Shown: one piece after another, positions 27,881-35,961 of the stretch
Layout of the letters: every line of letters starts with the position of its first letter
Position numbering within the stretch: the first letter of the stretch is position 1
Assembly (NCBI GenBank): GCA_022822565.1
Contig: JAJEAX010000113.1
Location: forward strand, 1-39,692
From: Candidatus Latescibacterota bacterium
Lineage (GTDB): Bacteria > Latescibacterota > UBA2968
Direction: 5' to 3'
DNA length: 39,692 nt
Made by a program: the position numbers and the translations under genes
Notes under the pieces: generated by a model
Database searches by the model: none
What the model was told of the DNA's origin: nothing
What the model saw: the letters and a program-made list of their open reading frames with translations, nothing else

Positions 27881-28081
27881 CACACATCGAAATCCCAAAA
27901 GCCGAACCGAGAGCAACAACACGCTGCCATGCTAAAGGAGGCATTGACCCGCCCAGGAGTCCGCGAAGTTATGCAGGTTTACCAAAACTACCAAGAGACA
28001 GATAAGGGGCTCGATTCTTACCGTCAGGCAACCAAATGCCCGGAAATTGTGACAACGACTGACCACGCTAATGTACAGTAA
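27872..28081 (+). CDS. Small hypothetical protein (69 aa)
   Basis: MTKHTSKSQKPNREQQHAAMLKEALTRPGVREVMQVYQNYQETDKGLDSYRQATKCPEIVTTTDHANVQ; SD gggggaa 8 nt upstream; co-directional with the cassette. Confidence 0.6.
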   Translation: MTKHTSKSQKPNREQQHAAMLKEALTRPGVREVMQVYQNYQETDKGLDSYRQATKCPEIVTTTDHANVQ

Positions 28082-28106
28082 ACTTTCATAAACTAAGAGC
28101 TTATCT

Positions 28107-29084
28107 ATGCCAATATGGAGTGAAATCTTAGCCGAACTCGCCCAATCCCGCGAACAAGATGGCCCGCCTGATTTCGATGGCGTTCGAAGAAAATATCTCC
28201 TCAAACTCCACCAGCATACAAGTCGAAATGTTGTCCTATACGCTTCGGGATGGATTCAGAAGGAAGCACCGGCGGCTTATATTTCGATCAGTGACGAGGA
28301 CATTCACGCCCTCATGGAAGTAACATCGGGACTAAGCGGCGGAAATCTCGACCTGATTTTACATAGCCCCGGCGGCTCTCCCGAAGCGGCGGAGGCCATA
28401 GTTTCTTATCTAAGATCTCGATTTTCTCACATCCGAGTAATTGTTCCCCAACTTGCCATGTCGGCAGCGACCATGATTTCATGTGCAGCTGATGAGATCT
28501 TACTGGGCAAACACTCCTTTCTTGGGCCGACCGACTCGCAAATTTTGCTCACTACCTCTTTAGGAATTCGCTTCGTTCCTGCTCAGGCCATCTTAGATCA
28601 GTTCGATAGAGCGCAAGAGGAATGCTCTGATCCAGCAAAACTATCGGCTTGGTTGCCAATGTTGAGCCAATATGGCCCAGATCTTTTGGTGCAATGTGAA
28701 ACAGCTCTGAATTTGTCCAAGGAACTCGTAAGGACATGGCTGGAAACCTACATGTTCAAAGATAGCCCTGATTCATTTAAAAAAGCCTCGGCGATTTCCG
28801 ACTGGCTTGCCAACCACAAAAACTTCAAGAGCCATAGCCGGCACATATCTCGGACAGATCTCTTGAAACACCAACTAAAGGTGATTGAGCTTGAAAAAGA
28901 TCATATACTGCAAGACCTCAGTTTGTCGGTATTCCATGCAACTACCCATACATTTACCGGGACTCCTGCGGTAAAAATCGTTGAAAATCATACCGGCCGT
29001 GCATTTATCAAGCAGCATATCCCGCCACCGCCGCCACAGACGGTTCAGGTTGATCTTGGCATTGGCCCTAATCAACCAGTCTAA
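28107..29084 (+). CDS. SDH_sah family (ClpP-class) serine protease-like protein
   Basis: LDLILHSPGGSPEAAEAIVSYLRSRFSHIRVIVPQLAMSAATMISCAADEILLGKHSFLGPTDSQI, the ClpP/SppA-like SDH proteinase pattern with MSAAT nucleophile elbow. Confidence 0.82.
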   Translation: MPIWSEILAELAQSREQDGPPDFDGVRRKYLLKLHQHTSRNVVLYASGWIQKEAPAAYISISDEDIHALMEVTSGLSGGNLDLILHSPGGSPEAAEAIVSYLRSRFSHIRVIVPQLAMSAATMISCAADEILLGKHSFLGPTDSQILLTTSLGIRFVPAQAILDQFDRAQEECSDPAKLSAWLPMLSQYGPDLLVQCETALNLSKELVRTWLETYMFKDSPDSFKKASAISDWLANHKNFKSHSRHISRTDLLKHQLKVIELEKDHILQDLSLSVFHATTHTFTGTPAVKIVENHTGRAFIKQHIPPPPPQTVQVDLGIGPNQPV

Positions 29085-29116
29085 TTCAGCGAGAATATGG
29101 ACAAGATAGTGCTGAT

Positions 29117-31927
29117 ATGACTACCCAACCCCAATATCGCCGTAAACTCATCGAAGTTGACCTGCCACTTAAGGATATCAACCGCGAATCCGCACGCGAG
29201 AAGTCTATCAGGCACGGACATCCTTCGACTCTACACTTGTGGTGGGCACGCCGTCCACTGGCTGCCTGCCGCGCCGTCATTTTCGCCAGTATGGTAGATG
29301 ACCCTTCCGAATGTCCCGATGAGTTTCCCGATGAGGAGATGCAACGCATTGAGCGCGAGCGGCTACATGACATCATCAAAGAACTGGTCAAGTGGGAGAA
29401 CACAGACGAGAGCAAACCCGATGTAAAAACACTCGTAGCGAAAGCGCGATACGAAATTGCTCGCTCAGTGGCACGCACACACGGAGAAACCGCGCCTACC
29501 GATCCAGTTGAAGTACTACGCTATCTGAACGACAAGGCTTTACCCATCTACGATCCCTTCGCTGGCGGTGGCTCGATTCCGCTGGAGGCACAGCGACTCG
29601 GACTGCGTGCTGTTGGTTCCGACCTCAATCCGGTAGCTGTCCTGATCAACAAAGCATTGATTGAACTGCCACCTAAATTCAGAAATCATCCACCTGTAAA
29701 TCCCGATGCCGATTCGATAGGCATGACCGTAGGCAAAGGCAGAAGGGCACAGCGCGTTCCATGGCTTGGTGCGGCAGGACTCGCGGACGATATTCGCTAC
29801 TACGGCCAGTGGATGCGCGAGGAAGCATTCAAGCGCATCGGCCATCTCTATCCAATGGCGAAACTGTCCGACGGTAGCGAGGCCACCGTAATCGCGTGGC
29901 TGTGGGCACGGACTGTTCCCTGCCCCAACCCGGCGTGTGGCATTAATATACCTCTCTTAAAGACTTTTCAATTATCAAAGAAGCGTGGTAACGAGCACTG
30001 GATAAGGCCCATTGTTGACCGAAAGACAAAGACCATATCGTGGACCGCGCAGGACAATTCCAATGGTGTTCCATCTACCGGCACGGTGAATCGCAATGGC
30101 GCAACCTGCCTTGGCTGTGGCGGTGCAGTGAAGCTGACTTATGTGCGTGAACAGGCGCGTGACGGAAATATGAGTGAACAGATGACAGCAATAGTCGCCG
30201 AGGGTGACCGCAAGCGACTATTCCTTTCGCCCACCGACGAGCACACCCAAGCTGCTTTGACTGCCAATCCTACTTGGCGACCAAGTGGTAGGCTTCCTGA
30301 ACAGGCAATGAACCTTCGTGTTCAGAGTTACGGGATTACAGAATGGCAACAGTTGTTTACGGCACGGCAACTGACCACATTGACCACTTTCAGTGACCTG
30401 CTAGTTGAGGCTGGCGAATTGTTGAAGAAAGATGGGGCTGATAAAGAATACGCCGATGCCGTGAGTACATACCTTGCATTTACTATTAGCAGAGTCGCTG
30501 ACAGCGGTTGTAGTTCTGCGACTTGGCAAAACGTGGGCGACTTTGTCGCCCACGTTTTCGCACGTCAAGTAATTGGGTTGATCTGGGATTTTGCCGAAGC
30601 TAACACCTTTTCTAGTTCAACGCAAAATTGGTTAGGTCAAATCAAGTGGGTTGCTGAGGTTGTCGAGCGTCTCCCCACGGAGGTGAACACAGGCAAGGTA
30701 TATCAAGCTAATGCATCTACCACAATTCACGTTGACAGTGGTCCTGTTATCGTTACCGATCCGCCCTATTACGACAATATCGGTTACGCCGACCTATCTG
30801 ATTTTTTTTATATTTGGCTACGCCAAGCACTCCGCGGCGTTTATCCCGACCTATTTGCAGGAATCACAACTCCCAAAGACGAGGAAATGATTGTCGGTCC
30901 CCGGTTTAAAGATGCTTCTCAGCGTTTCGAGGACTTACAGGGTAGGACCCTAAAGTTGATACGGGAGCATTGCGCCGATGAATTTCCCTCTTCCATCTTT
31001 TACGCCTACAAACAGCAGGAGAAAAAACGCGAGGGAAGAACATCTACGGGCTGGGAAACCATGCTGAATGCCGTAATATTGGCAGGATTTGAGATTGTTC
31101 GAACTTGGCCAATGCGAACCGAGCGTTCGGCAAGGTCAAGGGCACTCGGCTCCAACGCCCTTGCCTCATCTGTCGTCCTCGTCTGCCGCCCTCGTCCTGA
31201 GGATGCGCCCGTCGCTACGCGCCGCCAATTTTTTGATGCGTTGGAGAAAGAGATGCCCGAAGCCCTTGACCAACTCACGCAAGAAGGGCATATCGCCCCG
31301 ACCGATCTCGCACAAGCCGCTATCGGCCCGGGGATGCAGATTTACTCGCGCTACAGCCGCGTAGAGACCATAAGCGGTGAGCCGGTACCAGTGCGCGAAG
31401 CCCTGGCAGCTATCAACAAGGCCATTGCCGATTACGACGAGCGGCAGGAGGGCGACCTCGATTCGGAGAGTCGCTTCTGCATGGATTGGCTGAAACAATA
31501 CGGCTATGAAGAAGGGCAATACGGCGAGGCAGAGACGCTGGCACGCGCCAAAAATGTAGCCATTGGCAACTTAAATTTGAACCGCCTGCTCACTGCTGAA
31601 GGAGGCCGGGTAAGGTTGCTACCCATTGATGAGTTTGGAGACGACCGACCATTGACTCTGGGCAATATGACGGCCTGGGAAGGGTGTTTTCGAATGGCAT
31701 ATCACCTGAACCGCGAGGATGGCAGAGGCATTGAAGGCGCAGGCATGGTTGCGCGAGCGATGGACGGCAATGTGGAATCTATTGAACGACTGGCACGCAT
31801 TCTTTACGGGCATTATGACCGCAAAGGCGACTCTCAAAATGCTGTCATCTTCAACAATCTCGTCACATCATGGCAGGATATTATCAGGGAAATGCAGAAT
31901 GAGGGTCAAGGAACGCTGGGGATATGA
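29117..31927 (+). CDS. DUF1156-domain DNA methyltransferase
   Basis: RKLIEVDLPLKDINRESAREKSIRHGHPSTLHLWWARRPLAACRAVIFASMVDDPSE (DUF1156); DPFAGGGSIPLEAQRLGLRAVGSDLNPVAV (SAM motif); TDPPYYDNIGYADLSDFFYIWLR (catalytic DPPY); two CxxC pairs (CPNPAC, CLGC). Confidence 0.93.
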   Translation: MTTQPQYRRKLIEVDLPLKDINRESAREKSIRHGHPSTLHLWWARRPLAACRAVIFASMVDDPSECPDEFPDEEMQRIERERLHDIIKELVKWENTDESKPDVKTLVAKARYEIARSVARTHGETAPTDPVEVLRYLNDKALPIYDPFAGGGSIPLEAQRLGLRAVGSDLNPVAVLINKALIELPPKFRNHPPVNPDADSIGMTVGKGRRAQRVPWLGAAGLADDIRYYGQWMREEAFKRIGHLYPMAKLSDGSEATVIAWLWARTVPCPNPACGINIPLLKTFQLSKKRGNEHWIRPIVDRKTKTISWTAQDNSNGVPSTGTVNRNGATCLGCGGAVKLTYVREQARDGNMSEQMTAIVAEGDRKRLFLSPTDEHTQAALTANPTWRPSGRLPEQAMNLRVQSYGITEWQQLFTARQLTTLTTFSDLLVEAGELLKKDGADKEYADAVSTYLAFTISRVADSGCSSATWQNVGDFVAHVFARQVIGLIWDFAEANTFSSSTQNWLGQIKWVAEVVERLPTEVNTGKVYQANASTTIHVDSGPVIVTDPPYYDNIGYADLSDFFYIWLRQALRGVYPDLFAGITTPKDEEMIVGPRFKDASQRFEDLQGRTLKLIREHCADEFPSSIFYAYKQQEKKREGRTSTGWETMLNAVILAGFEIVRTWPMRTERSARSRALGSNALASSVVLVCRPRPEDAPVATRRQFFDALEKEMPEALDQLTQEGHIAPTDLAQAAIGPGMQIYSRYSRVETISGEPVPVREALAAINKAIADYDERQEGDLDSESRFCMDWLKQYGYEEGQYGEAETLARAKNVAIGNLNLNRLLTAEGGRVRLLPIDEFGDDRPLTLGNMTAWEGCFRMAYHLNREDGRGIEGAGMVARAMDGNVESIERLARILYGHYDRKGDSQNAVIFNNLVTSWQDIIREMQNEGQGTLGI

Positions 31928-32304
31928 GCGTGGAACACGATAGCAGTTCAACAACACCCTTCGCCCTGAAATACCAGCTTGAGCGGGATATTCGTCCGTT
32001 CAATCGGGACAGCGTGCGCGGTTTACCAAAAGGTCGTTCAGGCGTGTACGCCATGTGGCTTCCCATCGGTAACGAAGGCGATTACGACTGCTTGTACGTC
32101 GGCATGTCTCGGGTCTGCATGCGGCAACGTCTCTTGCAGCACCTATCAGATGAGGACAATCTCGAACTTCGACGCCAGCTTCGCATGTTCCGCGACATCG
32201 TCCAGTTCTCAGCAGCATTCACCCAAGGCGTGCAACAAACCCGTGCGCTGGAGGCTCTGGTCATCCGCGACTGGCAACCGGAAACGAATAAGATCCACAG
32301 GTGA
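31924..32304 (+). CDS. GIY-YIG nuclease-domain protein
   Basis: SGVYAMWLP...DCLYVGMSRVCMRQRLLQHLSD...ALEALVIRDWQPETNK: GVY / YVG / R / E pattern; ATGA overlap with the methylase stop. Confidence 0.75.
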   Translation: MSVEHDSSSTTPFALKYQLERDIRPFNRDSVRGLPKGRSGVYAMWLPIGNEGDYDCLYVGMSRVCMRQRLLQHLSDEDNLELRRQLRMFRDIVQFSAAFTQGVQQTRALEALVIRDWQPETNKIHR

Positions 32305-32374
32305 ACGGTGGATACAGCGTGAGAGGAGCGAGGAAGTGAGGTGGGATCGGTGTCTGAGTATCCTAACCAGACAA

Positions 32375-32461
32375 ATGGCAAAAAAAGAGACGCCCCTTGC
32401 GGAGCGTCGGCCCAACGATACTATCGTTAGGGTGGTAAAAGAAATCTACTTAAATATGTAA
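32375..32461 (+). CDS. Possible 28-aa small ORF
   Basis: MAKKETPLAERRPNDTIVRVVKEIYLNM*; no clear SD, overlaps hairpins; weak. Confidence 0.2.
   Translation: MAKKETPLAERRPNDTIVRVVKEIYLNM
32389..32428. repeat. Two adjacent hairpins (gacgc...gcgtc and aacgata-c-tatcgtt)
   Basis: GACGC/GCGTC at 32389-32408; perfect 7-bp arms at 32414-32428; A7 tract on the 5' side gives a minus-strand U-run. Confidence 0.6.
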
Positions 32462-32539
32462 TTTCGTCAAGAAAAAAGTTATAAAAAAATAGCCTATATC
32501 AAACCTTATGTCCCATATCAGACAGAAGGAAACCCATTG

Positions 32540-33160
32540 ATGCAGCGCGTGTCGGTGTACGTTGATGGGTTCAATCTCTACTACGGCCTCAGGTCCAAAG
32601 GCTGGCGGCGGTACTATTGGCTCGACATATATCGTCTGGCAGAGAAACTGCTACGCCCCGAACAGTGTCTTGCGGCAGTCAGGTATTTTACTGCCAGATT
32701 GTACAAAGGAGTTGATCCAGAGAAACAAGAGCGACAGAAAATCTACCTGGAAGCATTGACAACTCTCTCAGACCTGCACATTCATTATGGATACTACCTT
32801 CAAAAGGACAGAACCTGCTCACAATGTGGCGCGACCAGGAAGACCTATGAAGAAAAAATGACAGATGTGAATATCGCCGTTGAGTTGCTCGGCGATGCTC
32901 ATGACGATGTATTCGACACAGCAATCATTATCTCTGGTGATAGTGATTTGTCCGGGCCGATAAGCACTGTTCGCCGCCGCTACCCACAGAAACGGGTGAT
33001 TATCGCCTTCCCGCCGGAGCGCAACAAGTCTTTCCGATTGCGTAATGTGGCAACTGCATCTTTTACTATAGGTCGTGATGCCTTCAGAGACAGTCAGTTA
33101 CCGGATCAGATCACCAAGACCGATGGGTATATTCTTAACAAGCCCCCGAAGTGGCGTTGA
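32540..33160 (+). CDS. NYN (LabA/DUF88, PIN-like) domain protein with zinc ribbon
   Basis: RVSVYVDGFNLYYGL, KMTDVNIAVELLGDAHDDVFDTAIIISGDSDLSGPISTVR (NYN acidic residues); CSQCG knuckle. ATG 32540 preferred to the TTG at 32537. Confidence 0.88.
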   Translation: MQRVSVYVDGFNLYYGLRSKGWRRYYWLDIYRLAEKLLRPEQCLAAVRYFTARLYKGVDPEKQERQKIYLEALTTLSDLHIHYGYYLQKDRTCSQCGATRKTYEEKMTDVNIAVELLGDAHDDVFDTAIIISGDSDLSGPISTVRRRYPQKRVIIAFPPERNKSFRLRNVATASFTIGRDAFRDSQLPDQITKTDGYILNKPPKWR

Positions 33161-33270
33161 GAGTGAGAACTTTTGGCGATAGGCATGCAAGAATACAATG
33201 ACATAAAATGGTAATGTTCTTATTGTATATTTTTTAAGTCTATACCCCGTTGTGTAGAAAGGAAATTCTC

Positions 33271-34524
33271 GTGGCAACCGAATTTAAACTTCCCGATCTC
33301 GGCGAAGGTGTAGAAGCCGGCGATGTTGTCAGCGTACTCATTGCCGAAGGCGACACGGTTGAAATCGATCAGAGCGTGCTCGAACTCGAAACCGACAAAG
33401 CCCTCGTTGAAGTACCCAGCAGTGTTGCTGGCACAGTCACAGAAATACACGTTAATGCCGGAGACCGCGTGCCCGTGGGCAGCTTATTGATCTCCGTTGA
33501 AGAAGGCGAACAACAAGCAGAGCCTGAAGCCGAAGCACCGGCTTCTGTACAAAAAAAAGAACCCGAACCCACCGCCAGAGCACCCGAACCAACACCTCCC
33601 GCACCCAGACCACCTGCACCCGCATCCAACGGCGATCCCATTCCCGCAGCGCCATCCACGCGGCGGCTCGCGCGAGAACTCGGCGTAGATCTCACCCAGG
33701 TCGCTGGTTCAGGCCCCGGTGGACGCATCTCACAAGACGACATCAAAGCCGCTGTGCGCGATCGGCAAACAGGTGGTCCCGCACCAACTGCTCCCGTCCA
33801 ACTGCCCGACTTCTCGAGATGGGGCAACATCGAACGCCAACCCCTCAGCAAAGTTCGGCAAATTATTGCAAAAAATATGAGCCAGGCCTGGCAACAGGTG
33901 GCTCATGTCACGCAATTTGATCGCGCAGACGTCACAGACCTCGAAGCATTTCGGCAACGCAACAAAGAAAAAGCCGAAGCACAGGGTGCCAAACTGACGC
34001 CGACCATCCTTGCGCTAAAAGCAATCATCACCGCGCTCAAGACCTTTCCGCAATTCAACGCCAGCCTCGATGCGGGGGCCAATGAAATTATACTCAAACA
34101 CTACTACAACCTCGGCATCGCCGTTGACACCGAGCGCGGCTTACTCGTTCCCGTCATCAAAGACGTCGATCGCAAAGACATCCTGGAATTAGCTCTCGAA
34201 CTCGGCGACATCAGCAACCGCGCGCGCACCAACAAAATTGGCCTCGACGAACTGCAAGGCGGCACATTCACCATCACCAACCTGGGCAGCCTGGGCGTGG
34301 GTGAATTTACCCCCATCGTCAATCACCCCGAAGTTGCAATATTGGGACTCGGACGCGCCAGAGAAGAAGCCACCGTGCGCGAAGGACGCATCGAACCTCG
34401 CCTCATCATGCCTTTGGCACTCTCTTATGACCACCGCGTTATTGACGGCGCCGACGGCGCGCGATTCATGCGAAAAATCGTCGATGCGCTCGAAAACCCG
34501 GAACTCATGCTCATGGGCGGATAA
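33271..34524 (+). CDS. Dihydrolipoamide acyltransferase (E2) of pyruvate dehydrogenase
   Basis: GTG start after aaagga; single lipoyl domain LELETDKALVEVPS, Pro/Ala-rich linker, E3-binding domain ARELGVDLTQVAGSGPGGRISQDDI, catalytic SYDHRVIDGADGARF. Confidence 0.95.
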   Translation: MATEFKLPDLGEGVEAGDVVSVLIAEGDTVEIDQSVLELETDKALVEVPSSVAGTVTEIHVNAGDRVPVGSLLISVEEGEQQAEPEAEAPASVQKKEPEPTARAPEPTPPAPRPPAPASNGDPIPAAPSTRRLARELGVDLTQVAGSGPGGRISQDDIKAAVRDRQTGGPAPTAPVQLPDFSRWGNIERQPLSKVRQIIAKNMSQAWQQVAHVTQFDRADVTDLEAFRQRNKEKAEAQGAKLTPTILALKAIITALKTFPQFNASLDAGANEIILKHYYNLGIAVDTERGLLVPVIKDVDRKDILELALELGDISNRARTNKIGLDELQGGTFTITNLGSLGVGEFTPIVNHPEVAILGLGRAREEATVREGRIEPRLIMPLALSYDHRVIDGADGARFMRKIVDALENPELMLMGG

Positions 34525-34538
34525 ACTGGAGAAACCAC

Positions 34539-35951
34539 ATGGCCGAAACGCACAAAACCGATCTCCTCGTAATCGGCGGCGGTCCCGGCGGATATACAGC
34601 GGCCTTTCGCGCTGCTGATCTGGGTCTGCATGTCACCCTCGTCAATGCCGACGACAACCTCGGTGGCACCTGTTTATTGCGCGGATGCATCCCATCCAAA
34701 GCCCTGCTCCACGTTGCCGAACTCATCACCGAAGCCAGCGAAGCCAGAACTTATGGCCTCACCTTTGGCGATCCCAAAATCGATCTGGACGCCCTGCGGG
34801 GCTGGAAAGACAACATCATCACCCGCCTCTCAAATGGCCTATCTGGCCTGGTGCGCCAGCGCAAGGTTACCCACCTGACGGGCTACGCGCAATTTGAGAA
34901 CTCGCAAAGCGCGTCTATCGAAGGCGATGGAGATATCGACCACGTCGAATTTGAACACGCCATCATCGCCACGGGATCACGCCCTATCATCCTCCCAATT
35001 TTCGCGCTCGACACACCGCGCATCCTGGACTCGACAACAGCACTCGACCTCGACGAAATACCCAAAAGCCTTCTCGTCGTTGGCGGGGGCATCATCGGCC
35101 TCGAACTCGGCAGTGTTTATGCGGCATTGGGAAGTGCCGTCACCGTCGTCGAAATGACCGACACCCTCCTGCCCGGCACCGATCCCGACCTGGTCAAACC
35201 CCTCGAAACCCGATTGCGTCAGGCATTCAGCGCCATACACACCAGCACGCGCGTCACGCATATCGAAGAAGTCAACACCGGCATTGAAGTAAACTGGGAA
35301 GGTGAAGAATCGAAAACATCCAAAATATTCGACCGCGTCCTCCTCTGCATTGGCCGACGCCCGAATACAGACAATATCGGCCTGGAAAACACGGACATTG
35401 AACCCAATGACCACGGATTCATCGAAGTCGATTCGCAGATGCGTACAAACGACCCCCGCCTCTTTGCAATCGGCGATGCTATTCCAGGCCCCGGCCTTGC
35501 CCACAAAGCCGCGTACGAAGGCAAAATCGCCGCCGAAGTTCTCGCCGGTGAACCCGCGTCTTTTGACGCACTCATTCCCTCTGTCGTGTACACCGACCCC
35601 GAAATTGCCTGGGTGGGCCTGACCGAAACCGACGCTCTCAAACAAGGTCGCAAAGTCGATATCGTGCGCTTTCCCTGGGCCGCCCTGGGCAAAGCGCATG
35701 CAATTGGACGCATCGAAGGCCAGACCAAGCTCATTGTCGATCCCTATACCCAACGCGTACTCGGCATGGGTATTGTGGGACCAAACGCGGGCGACCTCAT
35801 CGCCGAAGGCGCCCTCGCCATTGAAATGGCTGCCGTCGCCGAAGACATTGCCCACACCATTCACCCCCACCCATCGCTTGCCGAATCCATCGGCATAGCC
35901 TCAGAAATCCACCTCGGCTCTGCGACCGATGTGTACATGCCTAAAAAATAG
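34539..35951 (+). CDS. lpdA: Dihydrolipoyl dehydrogenase (E3)
   Basis: LLVIGGGPGGYTAAFRAADLG, GGTCLLRGCIPSKALLH redox disulfide, VVGGGIIGLELGSVYAALGS, AIGDAIPGPGLAHKAAYEGK, C-terminal HPHPSLAE. Confidence 0.97.
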   Translation: MAETHKTDLLVIGGGPGGYTAAFRAADLGLHVTLVNADDNLGGTCLLRGCIPSKALLHVAELITEASEARTYGLTFGDPKIDLDALRGWKDNIITRLSNGLSGLVRQRKVTHLTGYAQFENSQSASIEGDGDIDHVEFEHAIIATGSRPIILPIFALDTPRILDSTTALDLDEIPKSLLVVGGGIIGLELGSVYAALGSAVTVVEMTDTLLPGTDPDLVKPLETRLRQAFSAIHTSTRVTHIEEVNTGIEVNWEGEESKTSKIFDRVLLCIGRRPNTDNIGLENTDIEPNDHGFIEVDSQMRTNDPRLFAIGDAIPGPGLAHKAAYEGKIAAEVLAGEPASFDALIPSVVYTDPEIAWVGLTETDALKQGRKVDIVRFPWAALGKAHAIGRIEGQTKLIVDPYTQRVLGMGIVGPNAGDLIAEGALAIEMAAVAEDIAHTIHPHPSLAESIGIASEIHLGSATDVYMPKK

Positions 35952-35961
35952 CTAATCGCCC

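Noticed and set aside
33551-33558. A8 tract in the E2 linker as phase-variation site
   Set aside because: Lies in a Lys/Pro-rich linker of an essential metabolic enzyme; A-runs from Lys codons are expected.
34977-35870. 297-aa minus-strand ORF
   Set aside because: Antisense shadow of lpdA; low-complexity Gly/Phe/Asp composition, no motif.
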